A stretch of 64,000 nt of DNA from Nitrosomonadaceae bacterium (GTDB lineage Bacteria > Pseudomonadota > Gammaproteobacteria > Burkholderiales > Nitrosomonadaceae). The notes beneath the pieces are model-generated. The model did not search any database and was not told where the DNA came from. It saw only the letters and a list, made by a program, of their open reading frames with translations. Positions 21,353 to 30,539 of this stretch are shown here, one piece after another; within the stretch, counting starts at the first letter, position 1, and each line of letters starts with the position of its first letter. The stretch is taken from contig CAKKRD010000010.1 of NCBI GenBank assembly GCA_919902515.1, positions 1-64,000 on the forward strand, written 5' to 3'. The translations under genes were made by a program, and so were the position numbers.

Positions 21353-22987
21353 ATGTCCACTCTCACCCTGTCCCCTGCCTGGCTCGCATTGCAGGCCCAC
21401 CAGCCAGTCATGGCAAAGCAGCATTTGCGCGAGCTGTTTGCACGGGATAGTCAGCGCTTCGACAAATTCTCGCTGCGGTTTAACGATATGCTGCTGGATT
21501 ATTCCAAGCAGCCCGTCAGCGCGGAGACCATCACCCTGCTGCTGGCACTCGCCCGCCAGCAGGGGCTGGAGGACTGGATCGCACGGATGTTCCGTGGAGA
21601 GAAAATAAACAATACCGAGGGCCGTGCCGCCCTGCATGTTGCGCTGCGCGGCGAGAGTCCGGTGCTGGTGGACGAAATCGATGTCATGTCCGCGGTCAAA
21701 CGGGTGCTGACGCAGATGGAGCGATACTCGAACGCTGTGCGCAGCGGCAAGTTAAAAGGTTACTCCGGCAATCGCTTCACCGATGTGGTCAATATCGGCA
21801 TCGGCGGTTCCGATCTGGGACCGGCAATGGTGGTCGAAGCGCTCAGACCTTATGGCTCGCCCCATCTCGTTGCACACTTCGTTTCCAACATCGACGGTAC
21901 CCAGCTTGCCGAAACGCTACGGCGGCTGAACCCGGAAACCACGCTGTTCATCATCGCCTCGAAAACTTTCACTACCCAGGAAACCATGGCCAATGCCCGC
22001 GCCGCGCGGGAGTGGTTTCTTGCCCATGGCGGCAAAGAAAAAGATGTCGCCACCCATTTCGTTGCAGTCTCCGCCAACCGTGCGGAGGTGGAGAAATTCG
22101 GCATTGATTCCGGCAACATGTTCGAGTTCTGGGATTGGGTGGGCGGACGCTATTCGCTGTGGTCGGCAATCGGCCTGCCGATTGCACTTGCGATCGGCAT
22201 GGAGAATTTTTATGCGCTGCTCGCCGGGGCAAGGGAAATGGATCGGCATTTCACCAGCACGCCGCTGGAACAAAACCTGCCGGTCATACTCGGTCTCATC
22301 GGTATCTGGCAGATCAATTTCTGCAGTGCCGGAACCCATGCGGTGCTGCCTTACGATCAATATCTACAGCGCTTCCCGGCTTATCTGCAACAACTGGAAA
22401 TGGAGAGCAACGGCAAGCGCACAGACCGTGACGGTAACGCGGTGGACTACAGCACCGGCGTGGTGGTATGGGGTGAACCGGGAACCAACGGTCAACATGC
22501 TTTCTACCAGTTACTGCACCAGGGTACGCAAACCATCTCGGCGGATTTTCTGGCGCCCTGCCGCAGCCACAATCCCATCGGCAACCATCATCGCCTGTTG
22601 CTGGCCAATTTCTTTGCCCAGACCGAAGCGCTGATGCGCGGCAAGAACGCAAACGAAGTCCGTACTGAACTGGCAGCCCAGGGAATGACTGCAGAAGCGC
22701 TGGAGAAACTGCTGCCGCACAAGATTTTCCCCGGTAACCATGCCACCACTTCCATTCTGTTCGGGCAACTGGATCCCAAAACCCTGGGGTCACTCCTCGC
22801 CCTGTACGAACACAAGGTATTTGTACAAAGTGTGATCTGGAACGTGAACCCATTCGATCAGTGGGGAGTGGAGCTGGGCAAACAACTGGCCGGGACAATT
22901 CTGGCCGAACTGGAGCAGGATGGGCCCGTGTCTGCCCATGATGCCTCCAGCAACGGGCTGATGAATTATTTCAAGGCAAACTGTTAG
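21353..22987 (+). CDS. pgi: Glucose-6-phosphate isomerase
   Basis: [39 protein letters not shown]. Confidence 0.96.
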   Translation: MSTLTLSPAWLALQAHQPVMAKQHLRELFARDSQRFDKFSLRFNDMLLDYSKQPVSAETITLLLALARQQGLEDWIARMFRGEKINNTEGRAALHVALRGESPVLVDEIDVMSAVKRVLTQMERYSNAVRSGKLKGYSGNRFTDVVNIGIGGSDLGPAMVVEALRPYGSPHLVAHFVSNIDGTQLAETLRRLNPETTLFIIASKTFTTQETMANARAAREWFLAHGGKEKDVATHFVAVSANRAEVEKFGIDSGNMFEFWDWVGGRYSLWSAIGLPIALAIGMENFYALLAGAREMDRHFTSTPLEQNLPVILGLIGIWQINFCSAGTHAVLPYDQYLQRFPAYLQQLEMESNGKRTDRDGNAVDYSTGVVVWGEPGTNGQHAFYQLLHQGTQTISADFLAPCRSHNPIGNHHRLLLANFFAQTEALMRGKNANEVRTELAAQGMTAEALEKLLPHKIFPGNHATTSILFGQLDPKTLGSLLALYEHKVFVQSVIWNVNPFDQWGVELGKQLAGTILAELEQDGPVSAHDASSNGLMNYFKANC

Positions 22988-23027
22988 CAACAGAGCGGCA
23001 GATAACTACCACATACAAATTCACTCC

Positions 23028-24560
23028 ATGCCGCCCACGCCATCCACTAGCGTCCTATTCATCACATCCGAAGTCCATCCTCTGAGTAAAACCGGCGGTC
23101 TGGGTGACGTCAGCGCAGCACTGCCGGCGGCGCTGCGGCAATTGGGGGTGGATGTGCGCCTGCTGATCCCCGGTTACCCGCAAGTGCTGACGGGACTCAA
23201 ACATAAACGCAAAGTGGCAGAGCTGGATGATCTGGCGCAATTTCCGCCAGCCGTGCTGTTATCCGCCAGACTGCCGGTAAGTGCGTCCACAGACGTTCCC
23301 GTATTCATCATCGACTGCCCCGGCCTTTACCGGCGCGAAGGCAGTCCATACCTGGATGCAGCCGGGCGCGACTGGCCGGATAACGCACTGCGTTTCGGTC
23401 TGCTCGCAAAAGTCGGCGCAATTCTGGCATGCGATGCCAGCCCGCTCGCCTGGCACCCGCAGGTGGTCCACTGCAATGACTGGCAAAGTGGCCTCACGCC
23501 GGCATATCTGCATTTTCATCGGGGAATAAAAGCGGCATCCCTGATGGCGGTACACAATCTCGCTTTTCAGGGTGTATTCCCGCCCGGCAGCGTAACCCAA
23601 CTGGGGCTGCCTGCCGCCAGCTTCAACATCAACGGTGTTGAATACCACGGCAAAATGTCATTCCTCAAGGCCGGACTCTATTATGCCGATCACATCGTCA
23701 GCGTCAGTCCCACCTATGCGAAGGAAATTCAGACGGCATCACTGGGTTTCGGCTTGCAAGGCTTGCTGGCAGGACGCCGCAAACATCTCAGCGGCATCGT
23801 CAATGGCATCGATACGGTTGAATGGGATCCCGCCACCGATCCCTGTCTTGCGCGCAATTATACTGCCCGCAGACTTGCCGCCAAGGCCGCCAACAAACGC
23901 GCGTTGCAGCAGGCGCTGGGACTGCCGGTCGATCCGGATATTTTGTTGTTTGGGGCAGTGAGTCGTTTCACTCACCAGAAAGGCTACGACCTGCTGCTGC
24001 AGGTCGCACCGCAACTGACTAGACTTCCCGCACAACTGGTCATTCTAGGCAGCGGCGAAGCGGCGCTGGAACAGCAGTTGGCGCTGCTGGCAAAAACTCA
24101 CCCTGGGAAAATCGCTGTGCGCATCGGCTTTGATGAGGCGCTGTCACACTTGATCGAGGCCGGCGCCGATAGCTTCCTGATGCCGTCACGCTTCGAGCCT
24201 TGTGGTTTGAACCAGATGTACAGCCAACGCTACGGCACACCACCACTGGTCCATGCCACCGGTGGTCTGCTCGACACGGTGGTGGACTGCACCCCGGCAA
24301 CGCTGGCCGACGGAAGCGCCAGCGGTTTTCTGTTCCACCCCATGACCCCCGGCAATTTCCTCGCCGCCATACGGCGTGTCAGCATCGCCTACCACGATAA
24401 ACCAACCTGGCGCCGCTTGCAGAAAAACTGCATGACCAAAGATTTCAGTTGGCGCCCCAGCGCTGCGGCCTACCGCGAAATCTACCTGTCGCTGGTATCC
24501 CGGCCATCGAAACCAACCCATGCCACTCCAATTGCAGCAAAACGGAAGCGCAAAGCGTAG
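23028..24560 (+). CDS. glgA: Glycogen synthase (GT5)
   Basis: SEVHPLSKTGGLGDVSAALPAAL, SRFEPCGLNQMYSQRYGTPPLVHATGGL. Confidence 0.95.
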   Translation: MPPTPSTSVLFITSEVHPLSKTGGLGDVSAALPAALRQLGVDVRLLIPGYPQVLTGLKHKRKVAELDDLAQFPPAVLLSARLPVSASTDVPVFIIDCPGLYRREGSPYLDAAGRDWPDNALRFGLLAKVGAILACDASPLAWHPQVVHCNDWQSGLTPAYLHFHRGIKAASLMAVHNLAFQGVFPPGSVTQLGLPAASFNINGVEYHGKMSFLKAGLYYADHIVSVSPTYAKEIQTASLGFGLQGLLAGRRKHLSGIVNGIDTVEWDPATDPCLARNYTARRLAAKAANKRALQQALGLPVDPDILLFGAVSRFTHQKGYDLLLQVAPQLTRLPAQLVILGSGEAALEQQLALLAKTHPGKIAVRIGFDEALSHLIEAGADSFLMPSRFEPCGLNQMYSQRYGTPPLVHATGGLLDTVVDCTPATLADGSASGFLFHPMTPGNFLAAIRRVSIAYHDKPTWRRLQKNCMTKDFSWRPSAAAYREIYLSLVSRPSKPTHATPIAAKRKRKA

Positions 24561-24562
24561 CG

Positions 24563-24638
24563 CCCCACTCCCCACTTACTACTCACTACTCACTACTCAC
24601 CACTCCCCACTTCCTACTCCCTACTCCCTACCCTCCCA
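24563..24638. repeat. 76-nt G-free low-complexity tract with heptamer repeats between convergent genes
   Basis: No G from 24563 to 24638; ACTACTC x3 at 24578-24598 and CCTACTC x2 plus CCTACCC at 24613-24633. Confidence 0.9.
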
Positions 24639-24646
24639 GCATAACC

Positions 24647-27202
24647 TCACAGCCATACCATCAGGCCCATTTCCAGCGGATGTGTCAGCAGCGACTGATA
24701 CGGATAAATGCGGATGTAATATTCCAGCCTACCGCATAGTTCCGGAGCAAGATTCAGTTGAAACAGATGCTCGCCCGTTTCCTCGACACCGCTGGCTTCA
24801 AACCTGAAGTGCTTGAAATCGCATGGCTTGCTGCCCTTGAACTGGCGGCAAACCAACAGTTCCACCACCACATCTTCGGGCTGCAAGCCGTTCAGTTTTG
24901 CGGCGACACTGAAATGTACGGCATCGCCAAAACTGATGCGCTTGCATGGGGTATCCAGCCGGCGTAGCGTCACTCCGCCCCACGCATTTCTCACATGGGC
25001 TTTCCAGGCCGCGATTTTCCTGGCGCCATCGAAACCGTTCTCGGTATAGAGTGCACCTTGGTTGCTGGCCGGCAGATAGAAGTTGTTCAGGTACTCGCCC
25101 AGCATGCGGGTGGCATTATAGCGCGGCAGCAATGACATCATCGAATGCTTGGCCATTCTCACCCACTCGGGCGAGTAACCAAGCTTGTCGCGATGGTAAT
25201 AGAGCGGTGCCACCCTATCCTGCAGGATTTCGTAGAGAGTCTGGCTCTCTTCCTTGTCGCGCAACGTGGGCAGCATATCCTCCGGTCCCGGCTTGATGGC
25301 CCAGCCATTCTTGCCGTCGTAGCCTTCTCCCCACCAGCCATCGAGCACGCTCAGGTTAATCGTCCCGTTGATGCCCGCTTTCATCCCGGAAGTGCCGCTT
25401 GCTTCCAACGGGTACACCGGGTTATTGAGCCACACATCCACCCCCGCCACCAGCCGCCGCGCAAGCCGCAGATCATAGCCCGCGATCAGCAGCAGCCGCC
25501 CTTCAAATTCCGGCAGGCGGGCGACCTGGTTGATACGCCGGATCAAATCTTGCCCGGGAATATCCGCCGGGTGCGCCTTGCCGGCAAAAATAAACAACAC
25601 CGGGCGTTCCTGGTCAAGGATGATTTGACGCAGCCAATCGAGATTCTCAAATAGCAGCGTGGCGCGTTTATAAGTGGCGAAACGGCGGGCAAAACCGATG
25701 GTCAGGATATTCGGACTAATCGGATCGGTGAACTTGAGCAATCGGTCGAGATGCGCCTCAGAACCATGGTTATGGGCATTTTGTACGGCGAGGTGGGAAC
25801 GTACGCCGTAAAGCATTTGCGATTTCAGCGACTGCCGCACGCTCCAGAACTGGTGGTCGGGTATCGTCTCAATGCGCGACCAATACTCGGTGTCGCACAG
25901 TTTGTTGCGCCACTCGTGGCCGAGATGGCGGTCGAACAGATCGGACCATTCCTGCGCCAGGAACGTCGGCACATGCACGCCGTTGGTGATATATCCCATC
26001 GGATTTTCTTCCGGCTCGATCTGTGGCCACAAATCCTGGCAAATGCGCGCCGACACATGGCCATGAATCCTGCTCACGCCGTTATGCGAGCGCGAACTGC
26101 GGATGGCGAGCGCGGTCATGTTGAAATCCGGGCTGTCGGGAGTACGGCCCAGCGCCATGAATTCTTCGCGCGCGATGCTGAGATCGCGGTAGAATCCCTC
26201 AAAATATGTCTGCATCATATCGGCGCTGAAATGGTCGTGCCCCGCCGGTACCGCGGTATGGGTGGTGAACACCGTGTTCACTGCCACCGCTTCCAGTGCG
26301 CTGGCGAAATCCAGACCCTGCTGCACCAGATTGCGCATGCGTTCCAGCATCATGAACGCCGCATGACCTTCGTTGATGTGCCATACCGTCGGCCGCATGC
26401 CCACCGCCTGCAATGCGCGCACGCCACCGACACCGAGTATGATTTCCTGCTCGATGCGCATGGCTTTGTCGCCGCCATAGAGCTGATGGGTAATATCGCG
26501 GTCCTGCGAGGAATTCTCCGGCAAATCGACATCCAGCAGATACAGCGTCACATGGCCCACCTGCGCCTGCCATACTTTTATCACCACCTTGCGCTGCGGC
26601 AATTCCACTTCGACCCGCACCTCCGAGCCATCTGCGTGCAGCACCGGTGCCACTGGCAAGTCTTCGAAATCCGAATCGGCGTAGGTGACTTGCTGGTTAC
26701 CCTGGTTATCGATGGTCTGGAAGAAATAGCCCTGACGGTAGAGCAGGCCGACACCGACAAACGGCAAGCGCAGATCACTCGCCGCCTTGCAGTGGTCGCC
26801 AGCCAGGATGCCAAGGCCGCCGGAATAAATCGGAAAGCTCTCGTGAAAGCCAAACTCGAAACAGAAGTACGCCACCTGGTCATGCGGACGCAGACCTTCG
26901 GCGCCGTTATGCCGTAACGGTTCGGAATGATAAGAATCGTAGGACGACAAAATGCTGTTGTAATTGGCGAGAAATACCTGATCCTCTGCGGCTTCCAATA
27001 GCAGGGATTCGTCCACGCGTTTAAGAAAAGCCTTGGGATTATGCCCCACTGCCCCCCATAAACCGGGATGCAAACGGGAAAATAGCGAGCGCGTGGAGCG
27101 ATCCCAACTGTACCAGAGATTGTTGGCTAACTCCTCCAGGCGGACCAGCCGGCGGGGGATTTTGGGATTGACTGCGAGATTGAATACAGTGCCGGAGGAC
27201 AT
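24647..27202 (-). CDS. glgP: Alpha-glucan (glycogen/maltodextrin) phosphorylase, short GlgP type
   Basis: GGLGILAGDHCKAASDL, HINEGHAAFMMLERMR, EASGTSGMKAGINGTINLSVLDGWWGE. Confidence 0.94.
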   Translation of the reverse strand: MSSGTVFNLAVNPKIPRRLVRLEELANNLWYSWDRSTRSLFSRLHPGLWGAVGHNPKAFLKRVDESLLLEAAEDQVFLANYNSILSSYDSYHSEPLRHNGAEGLRPHDQVAYFCFEFGFHESFPIYSGGLGILAGDHCKAASDLRLPFVGVGLLYRQGYFFQTIDNQGNQQVTYADSDFEDLPVAPVLHADGSEVRVEVELPQRKVVIKVWQAQVGHVTLYLLDVDLPENSSQDRDITHQLYGGDKAMRIEQEIILGVGGVRALQAVGMRPTVWHINEGHAAFMMLERMRNLVQQGLDFASALEAVAVNTVFTTHTAVPAGHDHFSADMMQTYFEGFYRDLSIAREEFMALGRTPDSPDFNMTALAIRSSRSHNGVSRIHGHVSARICQDLWPQIEPEENPMGYITNGVHVPTFLAQEWSDLFDRHLGHEWRNKLCDTEYWSRIETIPDHQFWSVRQSLKSQMLYGVRSHLAVQNAHNHGSEAHLDRLLKFTDPISPNILTIGFARRFATYKRATLLFENLDWLRQIILDQERPVLFIFAGKAHPADIPGQDLIRRINQVARLPEFEGRLLLIAGYDLRLARRLVAGVDVWLNNPVYPLEASGTSGMKAGINGTINLSVLDGWWGEGYDGKNGWAIKPGPEDMLPTLRDKEESQTLYEILQDRVAPLYYHRDKLGYSPEWVRMAKHSMMSLLPRYNATRMLGEYLNNFYLPASNQGALYTENGFDGARKIAAWKAHVRNAWGGVTLRRLDTPCKRISFGDAVHFSVAAKLNGLQPEDVVVELLVCRQFKGSKPCDFKHFRFEASGVEETGEHLFQLNLAPELCGRLEYYIRIYPYQSLLTHPLEMGLMVWL

Positions 27203-27264
27203 ACGTAAATTCCCTTAACAGAGGCTAGACGATAGGTGTGAAAAGTAACTTGCGCATCACTCTG

Positions 27265-27810
27265 CTACGCTCTGAGGAAATGCTCGCGGTAATACTTCAT
27301 TTCGACAATGGAATCGTAAATATCCGCCAGCGCTTCGTGCTTACTTTGCTTGGTCAAACCTGCGGCAATCTCGGGCTTCCAGCGTTTGACCAGCTCCTTC
27401 AGGGTGCTCACATCCAGATTGCGATAATGAAAATATGCCTCCAGTTGCGGCATGGAACGCGCCAGGAAGCGGCGATCCTGACAGATGGAATTGCCGCACA
27501 TGGGAGAAATCCCGGCTGGAACGTGCTGCTGCAGGAACGCAAGCATGCGTGCCTCCACCTCGGCTTCTGTCAGGGTTGACGCCTTGATCTTGTCGATCAG
27601 ACCGGATTTGGCATGAGTGGATTTATTCCAGTTGTCCATCCCATCCAGCACCGCGTCTGATTGATGTACCACCAGCACCGGCGCCTCCGCCACCACGTTC
27701 AACTGCGAATCGGTCACGACCAGGGCCACTTCGATGATGCGATCGCGATCCGAACTGAGTCCGCTCATTTCCATGTCGATCCAGATGAGGTTACCGTTAT
27801 CTTGTGCCAT
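27265..27810 (-). CDS. orn: Oligoribonuclease
   Basis: [28 protein letters not shown] (DEDDh exonuclease), [31 protein letters not shown]. Confidence 0.96.
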   Translation of the reverse strand: MAQDNGNLIWIDMEMSGLSSDRDRIIEVALVVTDSQLNVVAEAPVLVVHQSDAVLDGMDNWNKSTHAKSGLIDKIKASTLTEAEVEARMLAFLQQHVPAGISPMCGNSICQDRRFLARSMPQLEAYFHYRNLDVSTLKELVKRWKPEIAAGLTKQSKHEALADIYDSIVEMKYYREHFLRA

Positions 27811-27911
27811 AATCCGACCCTTCCCCTGAATTTTCAGGGTGTAATTGTGTCATACCGCTAGCAGTCCGTCACTCTCACTGCCCGTTGCTAACCTCTAGTC
27901 TCAACTTGTCC

Positions 27912-29201
27912 ATGCAAATCTTCACTGTCGTCTTTGTTGCCGCCCTGCTGCTCACCACCTGTGTGCGCATGTGGCTCGCAACGCGGCACATCCACCATGT
28001 CCGCGCCCACCGCGCCAGCGTGCCCGACAACTTTTCCGCGCAAGTCGATCTGGCGGCGCACCAGAAAGCAGCCGACTATACCTGCGCCAAAACCCGTCTC
28101 GGTTATCTCAACATATTTCTGGAAGCGGCATTGCTACTGGCTCTTACCCTCGGCGGCGGGTTGAATGCCCTGGCCGCTTTCTGGTCAGACTGGCTGGGTG
28201 TTCCGATACCGCTCGACGGCAGTTCAGCAAATTACCCGATAACCCACGGCATAGCGCTGATCATCAGCACCATGCTGCTGATGAGTGTAGTAGAAATCCC
28301 CTTGAGTTACTATCGCACGTTTGTCATCGAGCAACAATTCGGCTTCAATAAAATGACACCCGCCATGTTCTTTGCCGATCTCATCAAGCAGACTGCGCTG
28401 GGTATGCTGCTCGGCATACCGCTGCTGTTCGGGGTGCTGTGGCTGATGGCGGAGATGGGTGCGCACTGGTGGCTCTACGCCTGGTTCGCATGGATGGTAT
28501 TCAACCTGCTGGTTCTGGCCATCTATCCCACCTGGATTGCGCCGCTATTCAACAAGTTCACGCCGCTGGCAGATGCTGCGCTCAAGGCGCGTATCGAACA
28601 ACTGCTGCAAAAATGCGGCTTCGAATCCAGCGGACTGTTCGTGATGGATGGTTCGCGCCGCAGCAGTCACGGCAACGCTTATTTCACCGGCTTCGGCAAA
28701 ACCAAGCGTATCGTTTTCTTCGACACTTTACTTTCGCGCCTCGACGCGGCCGAAATCGAAGCAGTGCTGGCGCATGAACTGGGACATTTCAAGTGCCGCC
28801 ACGTCATGAAACGCATCGTCTGGACTTTCGCCATGAGCCTGGTGTTCTTGTGGGGATTGGGCTACCTGATGCAGCAGGACTGGTTCTATCAGGGATTGGG
28901 CGTAACCGTTGCGGCCGTACCTTCAACCGCAATGGCACTATTGCTGTTTTTCCTGGTGATGCCCGTGTTTACCTTCCTGTTGCAGCCGCTGTCCAGCCTG
29001 TATTCGCGCAAACACGAATTTGAAGCTGACGAATACGCCGCACACAAAGCCTCTGCCACCGATCTCATCCGTGCACTGGTAAAGCTCTACCAGGACAATG
29101 CCGCAACGCTCACTCCCGACCCGCTGCATTCGGCATTTTATGACTCTCATCCGCCTGCTGCGTTAAGGATAGCGCGGCTGCAGAACCTAGCGCATAATTA
29201 A
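27912..29201 (+). CDS. M48 family zinc metallopeptidase (CAAX prenyl protease/Ste24-like)
   Basis: AVLAHELGHFKCRHV HEXXH motif, HEFEADEYAA; start at MQIFTVVF. Confidence 0.92.
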   Translation: MQIFTVVFVAALLLTTCVRMWLATRHIHHVRAHRASVPDNFSAQVDLAAHQKAADYTCAKTRLGYLNIFLEAALLLALTLGGGLNALAAFWSDWLGVPIPLDGSSANYPITHGIALIISTMLLMSVVEIPLSYYRTFVIEQQFGFNKMTPAMFFADLIKQTALGMLLGIPLLFGVLWLMAEMGAHWWLYAWFAWMVFNLLVLAIYPTWIAPLFNKFTPLADAALKARIEQLLQKCGFESSGLFVMDGSRRSSHGNAYFTGFGKTKRIVFFDTLLSRLDAAEIEAVLAHELGHFKCRHVMKRIVWTFAMSLVFLWGLGYLMQQDWFYQGLGVTVAAVPSTAMALLLFFLVMPVFTFLLQPLSSLYSRKHEFEADEYAAHKASATDLIRALVKLYQDNAATLTPDPLHSAFYDSHPPAALRIARLQNLAHN

Positions 29202-29250
29202 CGTAGAAATCTCGACTCGTTCCTCCACCTTACATAGCATAGGAGAGACC

Positions 29251-29592
29251 ATGAATACTTCCGTCTGCGATCTCGCAACCAAGCAATGCAAACCCTGCGA
29301 AGGCGGCATGCCGCCGCTCACGCCCACTGAAGTTGCCACGCTGCTGCCGCAGCTTGAGGGCTGGCAGCTTCTCGACCAGCGGATCGGAAAAACCTACGAT
29401 TTCAAGAATTATTATCAGACCATGGCGTTCGTCAACGCCGTTGCGTGGGTTTCGCACCGCGAGGATCATCATCCGGACATCACGGTCGGCTACAATAAAT
29501 GCCGCGTGGAATACACCACTCACGCCGTCAATGGACTGTCCGAGAATGATTTTATTTGCGCGGCAAAGATCGATGCCCTGTTCAGGATTTGA
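29251..29592 (+). CDS. phhB: Pterin-4a-carbinolamine dehydratase
   Basis: WVSHREDHHPDITVGYNKCRVEYTTHAVNGLSENDFICAAKID. Confidence 0.92.
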   Translation: MNTSVCDLATKQCKPCEGGMPPLTPTEVATLLPQLEGWQLLDQRIGKTYDFKNYYQTMAFVNAVAWVSHREDHHPDITVGYNKCRVEYTTHAVNGLSENDFICAAKIDALFRI

Positions 29593-30506
29593 GCCCGGTC
29601 CGCCACTCCTCGCCTGTCTCACCCGCACCTGTTGCAGGACAGATCGTCGCCGCATTCGGCCGGCATTATCTGGTTGAAACCGCAAGCGGGGTAACCCTGT
29701 CCTGCGTGATGCGCGGCAAGAAAGGCGGTGCGGCCTGCGGTGACCAAGTGCTGATTCAGCCCGCCACGCCCGGACAAGGCGTGATCGAAACCATCCTGCC
29801 ACGTTCCACGCTACTTTACCGCAGCGACGCTTTCCGCGAAAAACTGATCGCCGCCAACGTCACTCAGATCGTCATCGTGGTAGCTGCTGTTCCCAGCTTC
29901 AGTGAAGAACTGGTGAACCGTTGCCTCGCCGCCGCCGAAAGCCAGCGGATCAAAGCGTTGATCGTGCTCAACAAGGCCGATCTCGCTGACCCCACGCGCG
30001 CTGCTGCCGCTACTCTCCTGCTCTACCGGGAACTGGGCTATCCGCTGCTGCAGCTCAGCGCCAAGGAAGATGTCACCCCGCTGCTGCCATATCTGCAAGG
30101 CCAGCTCAGCGTGCTGGTAGGACAATCGGGCATGGGCAAATCCACCCTTATCAATGCGCTCATCCCGGCTGCAGAACGCGCCACTGCAGAGATTTCCGTC
30201 GCACTCGATACTGGACGCCACACCACCACCCACGCGCGGCTTTATCACCTCGATCAGAATAGCCGCCTGATCGATTCCCCCGGCATGCAGGAATTCGGTC
30301 TGCATCATATTGACGAAGCCGATCTGGCGTGGGGATTCATCGAATTTCACCCCTACCTCGGGCAATGCAGATTCAGCAATTGCCGGCACACCGGCGAACC
30401 TGGCTGCGCGCTGGCACAAGCGGCAGAAGAAGGAAGAATCCACCCACGGCGTCTTGCTTTCTACCGGAAACTGGCCGCATCACTGGGGAATGCGTCGCGG
30501 AAGTGA
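29556..30506 (+). CDS. rsgA: Ribosome small subunit-dependent GTPase A
   Basis: GQSGMGKSTLINAL, circularly permuted GTPase order, LIDSPGMQEFGL, zinc-binding CRFSNCRHTGEPGCAL. N-terminal start uncertain (overlaps phhB). Confidence 0.93.
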   Translation: MRGKDRCPVQDLSPVRHSSPVSPAPVAGQIVAAFGRHYLVETASGVTLSCVMRGKKGGAACGDQVLIQPATPGQGVIETILPRSTLLYRSDAFREKLIAANVTQIVIVVAAVPSFSEELVNRCLAAAESQRIKALIVLNKADLADPTRAAAATLLLYRELGYPLLQLSAKEDVTPLLPYLQGQLSVLVGQSGMGKSTLINALIPAAERATAEISVALDTGRHTTTHARLYHLDQNSRLIDSPGMQEFGLHHIDEADLAWGFIEFHPYLGQCRFSNCRHTGEPGCALAQAAEEGRIHPRRLAFYRKLAASLGNASRK

Positions 30507-30539
30507 GGGCCAGCGTTGGCTGCCGGAGGCAACGGCTTG

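Noticed and set aside
24563-24638. CRISPR-like array from repeated ACTACTC/CCTACTC units
   Set aside because: Units are contiguous 7-mers with no spacers; no cas genes in the window.
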